Positions 1-5,348 of a stretch of DNA of 5,348 nucleotides are shown here, piece by piece. This stretch comes from an uncultured Bacteroidota bacterium. GTDB lineage: Bacteria; Bacteroidota; Bacteroidia; Chitinophagales; Chitinophagaceae. The stretch is taken from NCBI GenBank assembly GCA_903906615.1, contig CAIVKT010000482.1:1-5348 (forward strand), read 5' to 3'. The notes below the pieces were generated by a model, which worked only from the letters and a program-made list of their open reading frames with translations, had not been told where the DNA came from and made no database searches. Each line of letters starts with the position of its first letter. Position 1 is the stretch's first letter. Position numbers and translations under genes: made by a program.

Positions 1-978
1 GATATGCCCGGCGGTGCAGGCTACTACAACTACTGCATTAAGTACTGGACCACAACCGACCTGCAACCCGACAGCATCTACAACATAGGCCTGCGCGAAG
101 TAGCGAGGTTTGAGGCGGAGATGAATAAGGTAAAGGACGAAACAGGCTACAAAGGCGTCCTGCAATCTTTCTTTAAGTACCTCGGCAAAGACCCTAAGTT
201 CTTCCCGTTCACAGCAGATAAGCAGGTGATAGACAGCTTCTGGGGGATAAAGAAAGCAGAAGACCCGCAGCTGAAAAAACTGTTTGATAAGGTGCCGAAA
301 ACACCGTTTACCATACGGCAGACGGAAGCCTTCCGCGCGGCATCGGCGAGCGCCGAGTACAACCAGGGATCGGAAGACGGCACAAGGCCGGGTATCTTTT
401 ATGTGCCTATACTGGACCCTAAGAAATTCAATTGTACCGGTATGACCACCCTGTTCCTGCACGAGGCCATACCGGGGCATCACTATCAAATATCATTGCA
501 ACAGGAAAATAAGGGCTTGCCCATGTTCCGCCGCTTTTTGTGGTATGGCGCTTACGGCGAGGGCTGGGCGCACTATTGCGAAACGCTCGGCAAAGAGCTG
601 GTTGTGTACAACGATCCCTACCAATATTTCGGTCACCTGAGCGATGGCATACACAGGGCTATACGCCTCGTGGTAGACATTGGCCTGCACAGCAAGAACA
701 TGACGCGCGAAGAAGCCATAAAGTACATGATGGCACACGAGCTGATATCAGAAGGGGATGCCACATCGGAGATAGAGCGTTACATGGCCATACCCGGCCA
801 GGCATTATCTTACAAGATAGGGCAGATGGCCATCAGCGGAGAGCGCAAGCAATATGAGCAGCAACTTGGCGCGAAATTCAACATCGCTTCTTTTCATGAC
901 GAGGTGCTGAAGGACGGCTGTGTGCCGCTCAACATACTGCACGAGAAGATGGCGGAGTGGGCTAAAACCCAGAAATAA
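1..978 (+). CDS. DUF885 family putative zinc metallohydrolase, C-terminal part (5' end cut by window)
   Basis: The reading frame is open from base 1, so the gene starts upstream and the first ATG at base 4 is internal. About 325 residues are present; DUF885 proteins of this type are usually near 550-600 residues, so close to half is missing, including any signal peptide. Counting that ATG as residue 1, the family signature HEAIPGHHYQ lies at 153-162 (bases 460-489) and a second conserved block, GEGWAHYCE, at 185-193. In known families the HE and the following His, with a Glu from the second block, are the expected metal ligands. The tail, with PGQALSYKIGQ at 264-274 and an FHDEVL...PL segment near 297-309, is also typical. 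The family is annotated as peptidase-like, but the substrate is not known and cannot be read here. No key residue is missing in the visible part. The next gene starts 54 bp downstream with no terminator between. Family assignment is strong; function is inferred. Confidence 0.9.
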   Translation, partial: DMPGGAGYYNYCIKYWTTTDLQPDSIYNIGLREVARFEAEMNKVKDETGYKGVLQSFFKYLGKDPKFFPFTADKQVIDSFWGIKKAEDPQLKKLFDKVPKTPFTIRQTEAFRAASASAEYNQGSEDGTRPGIFYVPILDPKKFNCTGMTTLFLHEAIPGHHYQISLQQENKGLPMFRRFLWYGAYGEGWAHYCETLGKELVVYNDPYQYFGHLSDGIHRAIRLVVDIGLHSKNMTREEAIKYMMAHELISEGDATSEIERYMAIPGQALSYKIGQMAISGERKQYEQQLGAKFNIASFHDEVLKDGCVPLNILHEKMAEWAKTQK

Positions 979-1006
979 CAAGCTATGCGCTGAATACTAA
1001 AATCTC

Positions 1007-1025
1007 TATTTTTGTTGCAACAAAA
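1007..1025 (+). promoter_or_regulatory. Candidate -7 promoter element overlapped by a 16-bp palindrome, upstream of ftcD
   Basis: TATTTTTG at 1007-1014 fits the Bacteroidota -7 consensus TAnnTTTG. No clear -33 TTG is visible at the expected spacing upstream. The 16-bp perfect palindrome TTTTGTTGCAACAAAA at 1010-1025 overlaps the box and ends 7 bp before the ftcD start codon. It could be an operator, or it could reflect the expected start-site region. Transcription from this box would begin near 1019-1022 and leave a leader of only about 11-14 nt. The base pattern is seen directly; promoter function is inferred. Confidence 0.45.
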
Positions 1026-1032
1026 TTGATCA

Positions 1033-2721
1033 ATGAAAGACTTCTCAAAAGCTATAATAGAATGTGTGCCTAATTTCAGTGAGGGCAGGGATATGACGAT
1101 CATCAAGCAGATCACTGATGAGATAGAAACTGTAGAAGGTGTGCGCCTGCTGGATGTGGACCCCGGTAAGGCTACTAACCGCACGGTGGTTACTTTTGTG
1201 GGCAACCCGCAGGCGGTAATAGATGCGGCCTTCCTGGCGATAAAAAAAGCAGGTGAGCTGATAGATATGCGCCACCATACGGGCGAGCATCCGCGCATGG
1301 GCGCTACCGATGTGTGCCCGCTGATACCTGTCTCCGGTATTAGTATGGAGGATACTGTGGAGTTTGCCAAAAAACTGGCGAAACGGGTAGGCGAGGAACT
1401 GGACATACCTGTGTATCTATACGAATATGCCGCATCAGAGAGCTACCGCAAAAACCTTGCTGATATCCGCGGTGGCGAATACGAAGGTTTTGCTGCAAAG
1501 ATAACCAAACCCGAATGGAAACCCGATTTTGGCCGTGCCACTTTTAATGAGCAAAGCGGCGCTACGGTAATAGGTGCAAGAGATTTCCTGATCGCATATA
1601 ATCTCAACCTCAATACCACATCCACCCGCAGGGCCAATGCTGTGGCATTTGATATAAGAGAGAAGGGGCGGACGAAGAAGGATGATAAGGGTAAGATAGC
1701 CAAGGATGCCAATGGCGAGCCTATATGGGAACCGGGGCTGCTGAAGTCGGTAAAAGCCATTGGCTGGTTCATAGAAGAGTATGGTGTGGCGCAGATATCC
1801 ATCAACCTTACCAATATGCACCACACCCCACTACATGTACTTTTTGATACAGCCTGTGAGCGTGCCGCTGCAAGGGGTATGCGGGTCACGGGCAGTGAGC
1901 TGGTGGGCCTGGTGCCGCTGGAGGCCATACTGGAGACCGGCAGGTATTTCCTGCGCAAGCAGCAACGCAGCACCGGCGTGGGCGATGCCGAACTGATACG
2001 CATAGCCGTGAAGTCTTTAGGCTTAGATGAACTGGGGCCTTTCGACCCGCAGAAGAAGATCATAGAATATCAATTGCAGGATACCGGCGTGAAGAAGCTG
2101 GTGGATATGTCGCTCACCCGTTTTGCGCTGGAAACCTCGGGCGAATCGCCTGCGCCGGGTGGCGGCTCTATTGCCGCTTATTGTGGTGTGCTGGGCGCTG
2201 CGCTGGGTACAATGGTGGCCAACCTATCAGCTCATAAAAAAGGCTGGGACAGCCGTTGGGAAGAATTTTCTAACCATGCCGATAAGGGGCAGGAGCTGAT
2301 GAAGGAACTGCTGTACCTGGTTGATGAAGACACGAACGCCTACAATATGATCATGGCAGGCTTCGGGCTGCCTAAGAATACTGAAGAAGAAAAAGCGACA
2401 CGCAAGGCAGCAATAGACGCAGCTACGGTGTATGCGATAAAAATACCCTTCCGGACAATGGAGTTGGCATATGATTCATTCGCGCTGGCTAAGGCAATGG
2501 TGGAGCATGGCAACCCCAACTGCGCCAGCGATGCCGGTGTGGCAGCATTATGCGCCAGGGCTGCGGTAAAAGGTACTTACCTGAACGTAATGACCAATGC
2601 CAAGGGCCTGCAAGACAATGCTGAAGTACAGGACATCATAGCCCGCTCAGAAAAAATGAATGCTGCCGCCGAAATATTGGAGCAGGAAGTGTGGCAGATA
2701 GCGTTGAGTAAAATGAAATAA
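1033..2721 (+). CDS. ftcD: Bifunctional glutamate formimidoyltransferase / formimidotetrahydrofolate cyclodeaminase
   Basis: This cytosolic enzyme transfers the formimino group of N-formimino-L-glutamate, from histidine breakdown, to tetrahydrofolate, then deaminates and cyclises it to 5,10-methenyl-THF. At 562 residues it matches the full fused animal-type enzyme (about 540) rather than a single-domain form. The N-terminal transferase domain begins with CVPNFSEGRD (11-20). The block GEHPRMGATDVCPLIPV (84-100) contains His86, which aligns with the catalytic His82 of the mammalian enzyme. GARDFLIAYNLNL (181-193) leads into the second transferase subdomain, which runs to IIEYQL near 348. The cyclodeaminase domain runs from about 355 to the end, with its APGGGS loop at 374-379 and a mostly helical remainder. 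A lysine-rich insertion at about 211-236, absent from human FTCD, separates the transferase subdomains. The ATG at 1033 puts CVPNFSEG at the usual distance from the N-terminus; no Shine-Dalgarno is present, as is normal in this phylum. No hutH, hutU or hutI lies in the window. Confidence 0.96.
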   Translation: MKDFSKAIIECVPNFSEGRDMTIIKQITDEIETVEGVRLLDVDPGKATNRTVVTFVGNPQAVIDAAFLAIKKAGELIDMRHHTGEHPRMGATDVCPLIPVSGISMEDTVEFAKKLAKRVGEELDIPVYLYEYAASESYRKNLADIRGGEYEGFAAKITKPEWKPDFGRATFNEQSGATVIGARDFLIAYNLNLNTTSTRRANAVAFDIREKGRTKKDDKGKIAKDANGEPIWEPGLLKSVKAIGWFIEEYGVAQISINLTNMHHTPLHVLFDTACERAAARGMRVTGSELVGLVPLEAILETGRYFLRKQQRSTGVGDAELIRIAVKSLGLDELGPFDPQKKIIEYQLQDTGVKKLVDMSLTRFALETSGESPAPGGGSIAAYCGVLGAALGTMVANLSAHKKGWDSRWEEFSNHADKGQELMKELLYLVDEDTNAYNMIMAGFGLPKNTEEEKATRKAAIDAATVYAIKIPFRTMELAYDSFALAKAMVEHGNPNCASDAGVAALCARAAVKGTYLNVMTNAKGLQDNAEVQDIIARSEKMNAAAEILEQEVWQIALSKMK

Positions 2722-2738
2722 CTATATTGATTAATCTT

Positions 2739-2755
2739 TTGGCACAGTTTTTAGT
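2739..2755 (+). promoter_or_regulatory. Possible sigma-54-type promoter (perfect -24, imperfect -12)
   Basis: TTGGCAC at 2739-2745 matches the -24 half of the sigma-54 consensus TTGGCAC-N5-TTGC exactly. At the right spacing the -12 half reads TTAG (2751-2754), so the normally invariant GC is AG. It lies in the 55-bp gap after ftcD, with the next start codon 22 bp beyond the -12 position, a sensible location. The damaged -12 half means this may be chance or a weak site. No bacterial enhancer-binding protein gene is in the window. Confidence 0.3.
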
Positions 2756-2776
2756 CAGTTATATAAAAGCATTATT

Positions 2777-3133
2777 ATGATCGATCAAAAAGAGCTGCCC
2801 GCATACATCGGGAAAGCGATGCCGGAATTGTCGCACACAATAGAAAAACACGATTGCAAAAATGTGTATGGCATTGTAAAAGAGATGATCACGTATACCA
2901 CTACACAGGTGATACAACACAACACGGCTGCGGCAAAGAAGTGCTTCAACCTCGCCGAGCAATTATACAAGCATGGCAATACAGCCATTAAGAACGCCAT
3001 AGAGAATGTGTTTGTGTATTCTTTTTCTCATTCGTTCTTTTGCGACAACGGAAAGCAGGATGATGTGATGAAGATCGTTCCACCCGCATTATACGACCTC
3101 TACAGAAAGCAGGTGCTGAATAGCCATTTGTAA
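2777..3133 (+). CDS. Small conserved-looking cytosolic protein of unknown function (resembles DUF7674-type proteins)
   Basis: This is a 118-residue soluble protein with no signal peptide or membrane segment. It looks mostly helical. The most family-like stretch is CFNLAEQLYKHGNTAIKNAI at 56-75, followed by ENVFVYSFSH (76-85), and the C-terminus has a PPALYDLYRKQVL block (102-114). From memory this pattern resembles a Bacteroidota domain of unknown function (DUF7674), in which a residue run of the type 'aeklyk.Gn..vknaIenvfv' is conserved. I could not verify the match. Three cysteines (27, 56, 89) show no metal-site spacing. The ATG at 2777 is preceded by an A/T-rich leader. The gene follows ftcD by 55 bp and is closed downstream by a strong hairpin. 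It could be read through from ftcD or driven by the sigma-54-like site. Codon use and frame length support a real gene; no function is proposed. Confidence 0.8.
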   Translation: MIDQKELPAYIGKAMPELSHTIEKHDCKNVYGIVKEMITYTTTQVIQHNTAAAKKCFNLAEQLYKHGNTAIKNAIENVFVYSFSHSFFCDNGKQDDVMKIVPPALYDLYRKQVLNSHL

Positions 3134-3151
3134 TTTTATTCGTAAGCTATA

Positions 3152-3190
3152 ATAATAAGAAAGGAGGCAATTTGCCTCCTTTCTTATTAT
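3152..3190 (+). terminator. Perfect 19-bp hairpin terminator after the small gene
   Basis: Bases 3152-3170 are the exact reverse complement of 3172-3190, centred on base 3171. The GC-rich inner stem is GGAGGC/GCCTCC, with an AATTT loop in practice. The outer stem is A/T-rich, so the plus-strand transcript ends in UUUCUUAUUAU, suiting intrinsic termination of the gene ending at 3133. The A-rich left arm gives U-rich RNA on the other strand too, so it can act in both directions. Confidence 0.85.
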
Positions 3191-3206
3191 GAAGAAGTGA
3201 AACAAA

Positions 3207-3235
3207 AAAGAGGGAGGCAATTTGCCTCCCTCTTT
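3207..3235 (-). terminator. Perfect 14-bp hairpin terminator for the minus-strand secreted-protein gene
   Basis: Bases 3207-3220 pair exactly with 3222-3235. Read on the minus strand, the stem is followed by a T-run (TTTTTT, then GTTT; plus-strand bases 3209-3200), the classical intrinsic terminator layout. It lies 24 bp past the stop codon of the minus-strand gene that ends at 3259. The inner 17 nt are identical to those of the neighbouring hairpin. Confidence 0.87.
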
Positions 3236-3258
3236 ATGATCGGGTACACTTTTAAAAT

Positions 3259-5172
3259 TTATTTAGCGATCTCCACTTTGTTGTTGTAGTTGATAGATGC
3301 AGACTTGATGCTGAGGATATATAAGCCATTACCGAGGTTAGAAAGATCTAACTGGTGTGTGCCTGTGCCCTGCGCCATGTTCAGCGATGTGCTGTACACG
3401 ATACGGCCTGCAACGTCAGCAACGGTAACGGTTGCTTTTTCAGTTACGTTCTCATTCCACTGTATGTTCAGCTTGCCTGAGGTAGGGTTAGGGAATGCAA
3501 CTACGTCAGAAGTAGCTGTAGTTACATTGCTGATACCTGTAGCAGATGGGGTGATAGTGAATGACACGGTGTGCTGTACAAAGTTTGCAGCAGATACTGT
3601 AGGTGCGCCTGCTGTGATAGCCACGCTGGTGAGTGCAGTTGTTGCATATTGCAGCGCTTCAGGGAATACAGTATAAGTACCTACAGGCAGGTTGCTGAAA
3701 GAGTAATGGCCGCTGGCGTCTGTATAAGCGTCATGGATCATAGTGCCGGTAGAGTTAAGAACAAATATGTGTAGGCCTACAGCTGGTGCGCTTGAAGATG
3801 TACCCCTGTTAGCGCCTGTAGTTACATCGCCACCTATGAAGCCCGGGCCTGAAGTTACAGTGCCGTAAACCATATCAATGTCCTGGTTGATATCTGCGGT
3901 AGAAGATACGTGGTACAGAACGGTAGCATCATGCCAGTAGAAGTCGCTGGTGTGGTAGGTTGGCATAAATCCTGCGGTGCCTGAGGTAGTAAAGCTATCC
4001 ATGATCGCTGCCTTTATCCGGTAAGAGTCTGTAGGCTCAGTAAGGAACTGGTAGTATACGCTGGTGCCTCCGCTGCAGAAAACAACTGTTGAGTCAACAG
4101 CAGTAAGCAGGTGCGATGTTGGGTTGTAATTGATGAGCCATACTTTTACATCAGCAGTAGTAGGGATAGTGCCAAATGATACATGGCCGGAGATGCCGGT
4201 GAAAGGAGGTACTACAACGGTATAGGTAGCTACAGTAGTAGCGCCGCAGGCTGTTACTGAATAAGAGATAGTAACGGTGCCTGCTGCAATGCCTGTTACA
4301 GCGCCTGTGCTGCTTATAGTGGCGATAGTAGGGTCGCTGCTGCTCCATGTGCCGCCTGTAACGCCGTCAGATAAGTACCCTACAGCGCCGATAGCCACTG
4401 ATGATGGACCACTGATAGTGCCTGCGCTTGTGCCGCTGGTAACAGTAACAGTACGTGCTGCAACTGCAGAACCGCAAGTGCCAACAACAGTGTACTCGAT
4501 GATAGCTGTGCCTGCAGATACGCCGGTTACAACACCACCGCTCACTGTTGCTACAGATGAAGCTGATGTAGACCAGGTACCGCCTGTGATAGCTTCTGAT
4601 AACGTGGTAGAAGAGCCAACGCAGGTACTGCCAACGCCTGTAATAGAATCAACAGATGCTGAAGTTGGGTCAACAGTGAAAGCAAAATATGCGCTGCAAC
4701 CTGCAACTGTATATTCGATGTCCAAATAACCCGAAGATACGCCGGTTACAACGCCTGTTGAAGCGCCCACAGTTACATCAGAGGAGTAATAAGGGCTCCA
4801 TGTGCCGCCTGTAGTAGCATCAGCCAGGGTTGTTGACGCGCCTACGCATACATGAGAAGTGCCGGTTATTGCTGCCGGAGTTGGGTTAACGGTGATGTCA
4901 ATGGTTACTGATGAGCCGCCATAGGTATACGTAATAGTGGCCACGCCCGGAGATACCGGTGTCACGGTTGTAGTAACGCCTGTGCTGCCAACGGTGGCTA
5001 CAGCTACGTTGCTGCTGCTCCATGTACCTGCACCAGCCGAGCTATCGCTGGCCCAGCTGCTGGAACCCATACATACTGTGGTCGAAGACATGTAGATAGG
5101 TAAAAGGGTAGTGGCGTGTCCGGCAAGGGCGAAGAACAAGGCCACAATGGTTAAACTAAGGATTTTTTTCAT
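3259..5172 (-). CDS. Secreted multidomain protein: Ig-like repeats plus type IX secretion sorting domain
   Basis: This is a 637-residue Ser/Thr/Gly/Val-rich protein. Residues 1-20 form a Sec signal peptide (MKKILSLTIVALFFALAGHA). Four Big_2/Ig-like repeats of about 72-80 residues follow, at roughly 22-96, 97-169, 170-249 and 250-321, each with a GTWS core and, in repeats 2-4, a VTG(V/I)..G turn. Residues 326-440 form an unassigned beta-rich module starting GISGHVSFG. Residues 445-512 resemble a carboxypeptidase-regulatory or SdrD-B-like domain, with YTDASGHYSFSNLPVGTYTV at 483-502. The end (557-637) is a type A type IX sorting domain: VAFPNPTSGKLNIQW, then AGRIVYS, then LSNLGNGLYILSI. The expected route is Sec export, then outer-membrane transport by the Por machinery with the tail cleaved, giving a surface-anchored or released protein. 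No catalytic domain is visible, so adhesion or a structural role is plausible but inferred. The ATG at 5172 is chosen because the signal peptide begins immediately after it. The gene is transcribed alone, with a dedicated terminator. Confidence 0.93.
   Translation of the reverse strand: MKKILSLTIVALFFALAGHATTLLPIYMSSTTVCMGSSSWASDSSAGAGTWSSSNVAVATVGSTGVTTTVTPVSPGVATITYTYGGSSVTIDITVNPTPAAITGTSHVCVGASTTLADATTGGTWSPYYSSDVTVGASTGVVTGVSSGYLDIEYTVAGCSAYFAFTVDPTSASVDSITGVGSTCVGSSTTLSEAITGGTWSTSASSVATVSGGVVTGVSAGTAIIEYTVVGTCGSAVAARTVTVTSGTSAGTISGPSSVAIGAVGYLSDGVTGGTWSSSDPTIATISSTGAVTGIAAGTVTISYSVTACGATTVATYTVVVPPFTGISGHVSFGTIPTTADVKVWLINYNPTSHLLTAVDSTVVFCSGGTSVYYQFLTEPTDSYRIKAAIMDSFTTSGTAGFMPTYHTSDFYWHDATVLYHVSSTADINQDIDMVYGTVTSGPGFIGGDVTTGANRGTSSSAPAVGLHIFVLNSTGTMIHDAYTDASGHYSFSNLPVGTYTVFPEALQYATTALTSVAITAGAPTVSAANFVQHTVSFTITPSATGISNVTTATSDVVAFPNPTSGKLNIQWNENVTEKATVTVADVAGRIVYSTSLNMAQGTGTHQLDLSNLGNGLYILSIKSASINYNNKVEIAK
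4210..5109 (-). repeat. Array of four diverged Ig-like (Big_2-type) coding repeats
   Basis: The repeat units cover approximately 4885-5109, 4666-4884, 4426-4665 and 4210-4425, read right to left. Each encodes a TTL/SD...GGTWS strand; units 2-4 also carry a GVVTGV-SAG-type turn and a final Y(T/S)V strand. The best matched pairs are units 2 and 3 (VCVGASTTL...GGTWS against TCVGSSTTL...GGTWS). The DNA copies are clearly diverged, so this is an old protein-level duplication and not a recent tandem DNA repeat. Confidence 0.85.
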
Positions 5173-5348
5173 ACATTCTGGTTTTTGAGGGTAAAATTGA
5201 TTTGTTTGTTTACGTTTTGGTTTTTGTTTGGTTAAGAAATTTCTTGTGCTAATAATGACGAGTAACTCATGGTTTTCGTTAGGATTTTTGTTGGTTTTTT
5301 ATGACTTTATTTTTTGGTGACGTTTTTCATTAACTGCCGGTTTAAAAC
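5173..5348 (-). other. A-rich, G-poor upstream leader of the secreted-protein gene
   Basis: Read on the minus strand, the 59 bases before the start codon (5173-5231) contain only three G residues and are mostly A and C, so the RNA leader should be unstructured. That suits initiation without a Shine-Dalgarno sequence. No TAnnTTTG element is present on this strand; the string TTTG does not occur there at all, so the promoter is non-canonical or beyond the window. A perfect 12-bp palindrome, AAGAAATTTCTT, lies at 5234-5245, and an imperfect palindrome around GAGTTACTC at 5255-5270. No gene is seen here. Confidence 0.55.

Noticed and set aside
4..978. ATG at base 4 as the true start of the DUF885 gene
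   Set aside because: The frame is open before it and the protein would lack about half the family length, so the gene is cut by the window edge and not truncated in the genome.
894..1406. A minus-strand frame spanning the DUF885/ftcD junction
   Set aside because: It overlaps two confidently assigned plus-strand genes and gives a low-complexity Ser-rich product.
1443..2063. A 206-codon minus-strand frame inside ftcD
   Set aside because: The plus-strand frame encodes an unmistakable FtcD across this whole stretch; the opposite frame has no family-like motif.
3152..3235. Reading the repeated hairpins as a CRISPR array or insertion-sequence ends
   Set aside because: There are only two copies with no regular spacers, each is a self-contained palindrome, and no transposase or cas gene is nearby. 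Terminators explain them better.
4277..4729. A 150-codon plus-strand open frame opposite the Ig-like repeats
   Set aside because: It mirrors the minus-strand repeats; its Pro/Val/Thr-rich product is what the reverse complement of a Gly/Thr/Val repeat gene yields. It has no leader or start context and the minus-strand frame is far stronger.
4210..5109. A recent tandem DNA repeat or phase-variable tract in the Ig array
   Set aside because: The copies are similar only at protein level and have diverged DNA; there is no short-unit tract that could slip.

Overview
The window most likely comes from a Bacteroidota genome, probably Chitinophagaceae or a near relative. Three things point there. One gene encodes a secreted protein with a C-terminal type IX secretion (Por) sorting domain, a system confined to that phylum. 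Start codons sit in A/T-rich leaders without a Shine-Dalgarno sequence. One intergenic gap carries a TAnnTTTG-type -7 element. The family-level placement is inferred from protein style and was not searched.

Layout: (1) bases 1-978, plus strand, the C-terminal half of a DUF885-family putative metallohydrolase, cut by the window edge. (2) 1033-2721, plus strand, a bifunctional glutamate formimidoyltransferase / formimidotetrahydrofolate cyclodeaminase (ftcD), the last step of histidine degradation linked to one-carbon metabolism. (3) 2777-3133, plus strand, a small cytosolic protein resembling a Bacteroidota domain of unknown function. (4) 3134-3258, a convergent intergenic region with two perfect hairpins that share a 17-nt core, read as back-to-back terminators. 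(5) 3259-5172, minus strand, a 637-residue secreted protein: signal peptide, four Ig-like (Big_2-type) repeats, an unassigned beta-rich module, a carboxypeptidase-regulatory/SdrD-B-like module and the type IX sorting tail. (6) 5173-5348, the A-rich, G-poor leader of that gene, with two very short reading frames and no recognisable promoter.

The three plus-strand genes have 54-55 bp gaps. They may be partly co-transcribed, but ftcD and the small gene each have their own candidate promoter. No shared pathway is evident: the DUF885 enzyme and ftcD could both serve amino-acid or peptide catabolism, but no other hut gene is visible. The minus-strand surface protein is an independent unit.

I do not see a clear new multi-gene system. 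The observations most worth following are the twin covarying hairpins, the 16-bp palindrome overlapping the ftcD -7 element, the sigma-54-like -24 element before the small gene, and the unassigned middle module of the secreted protein.
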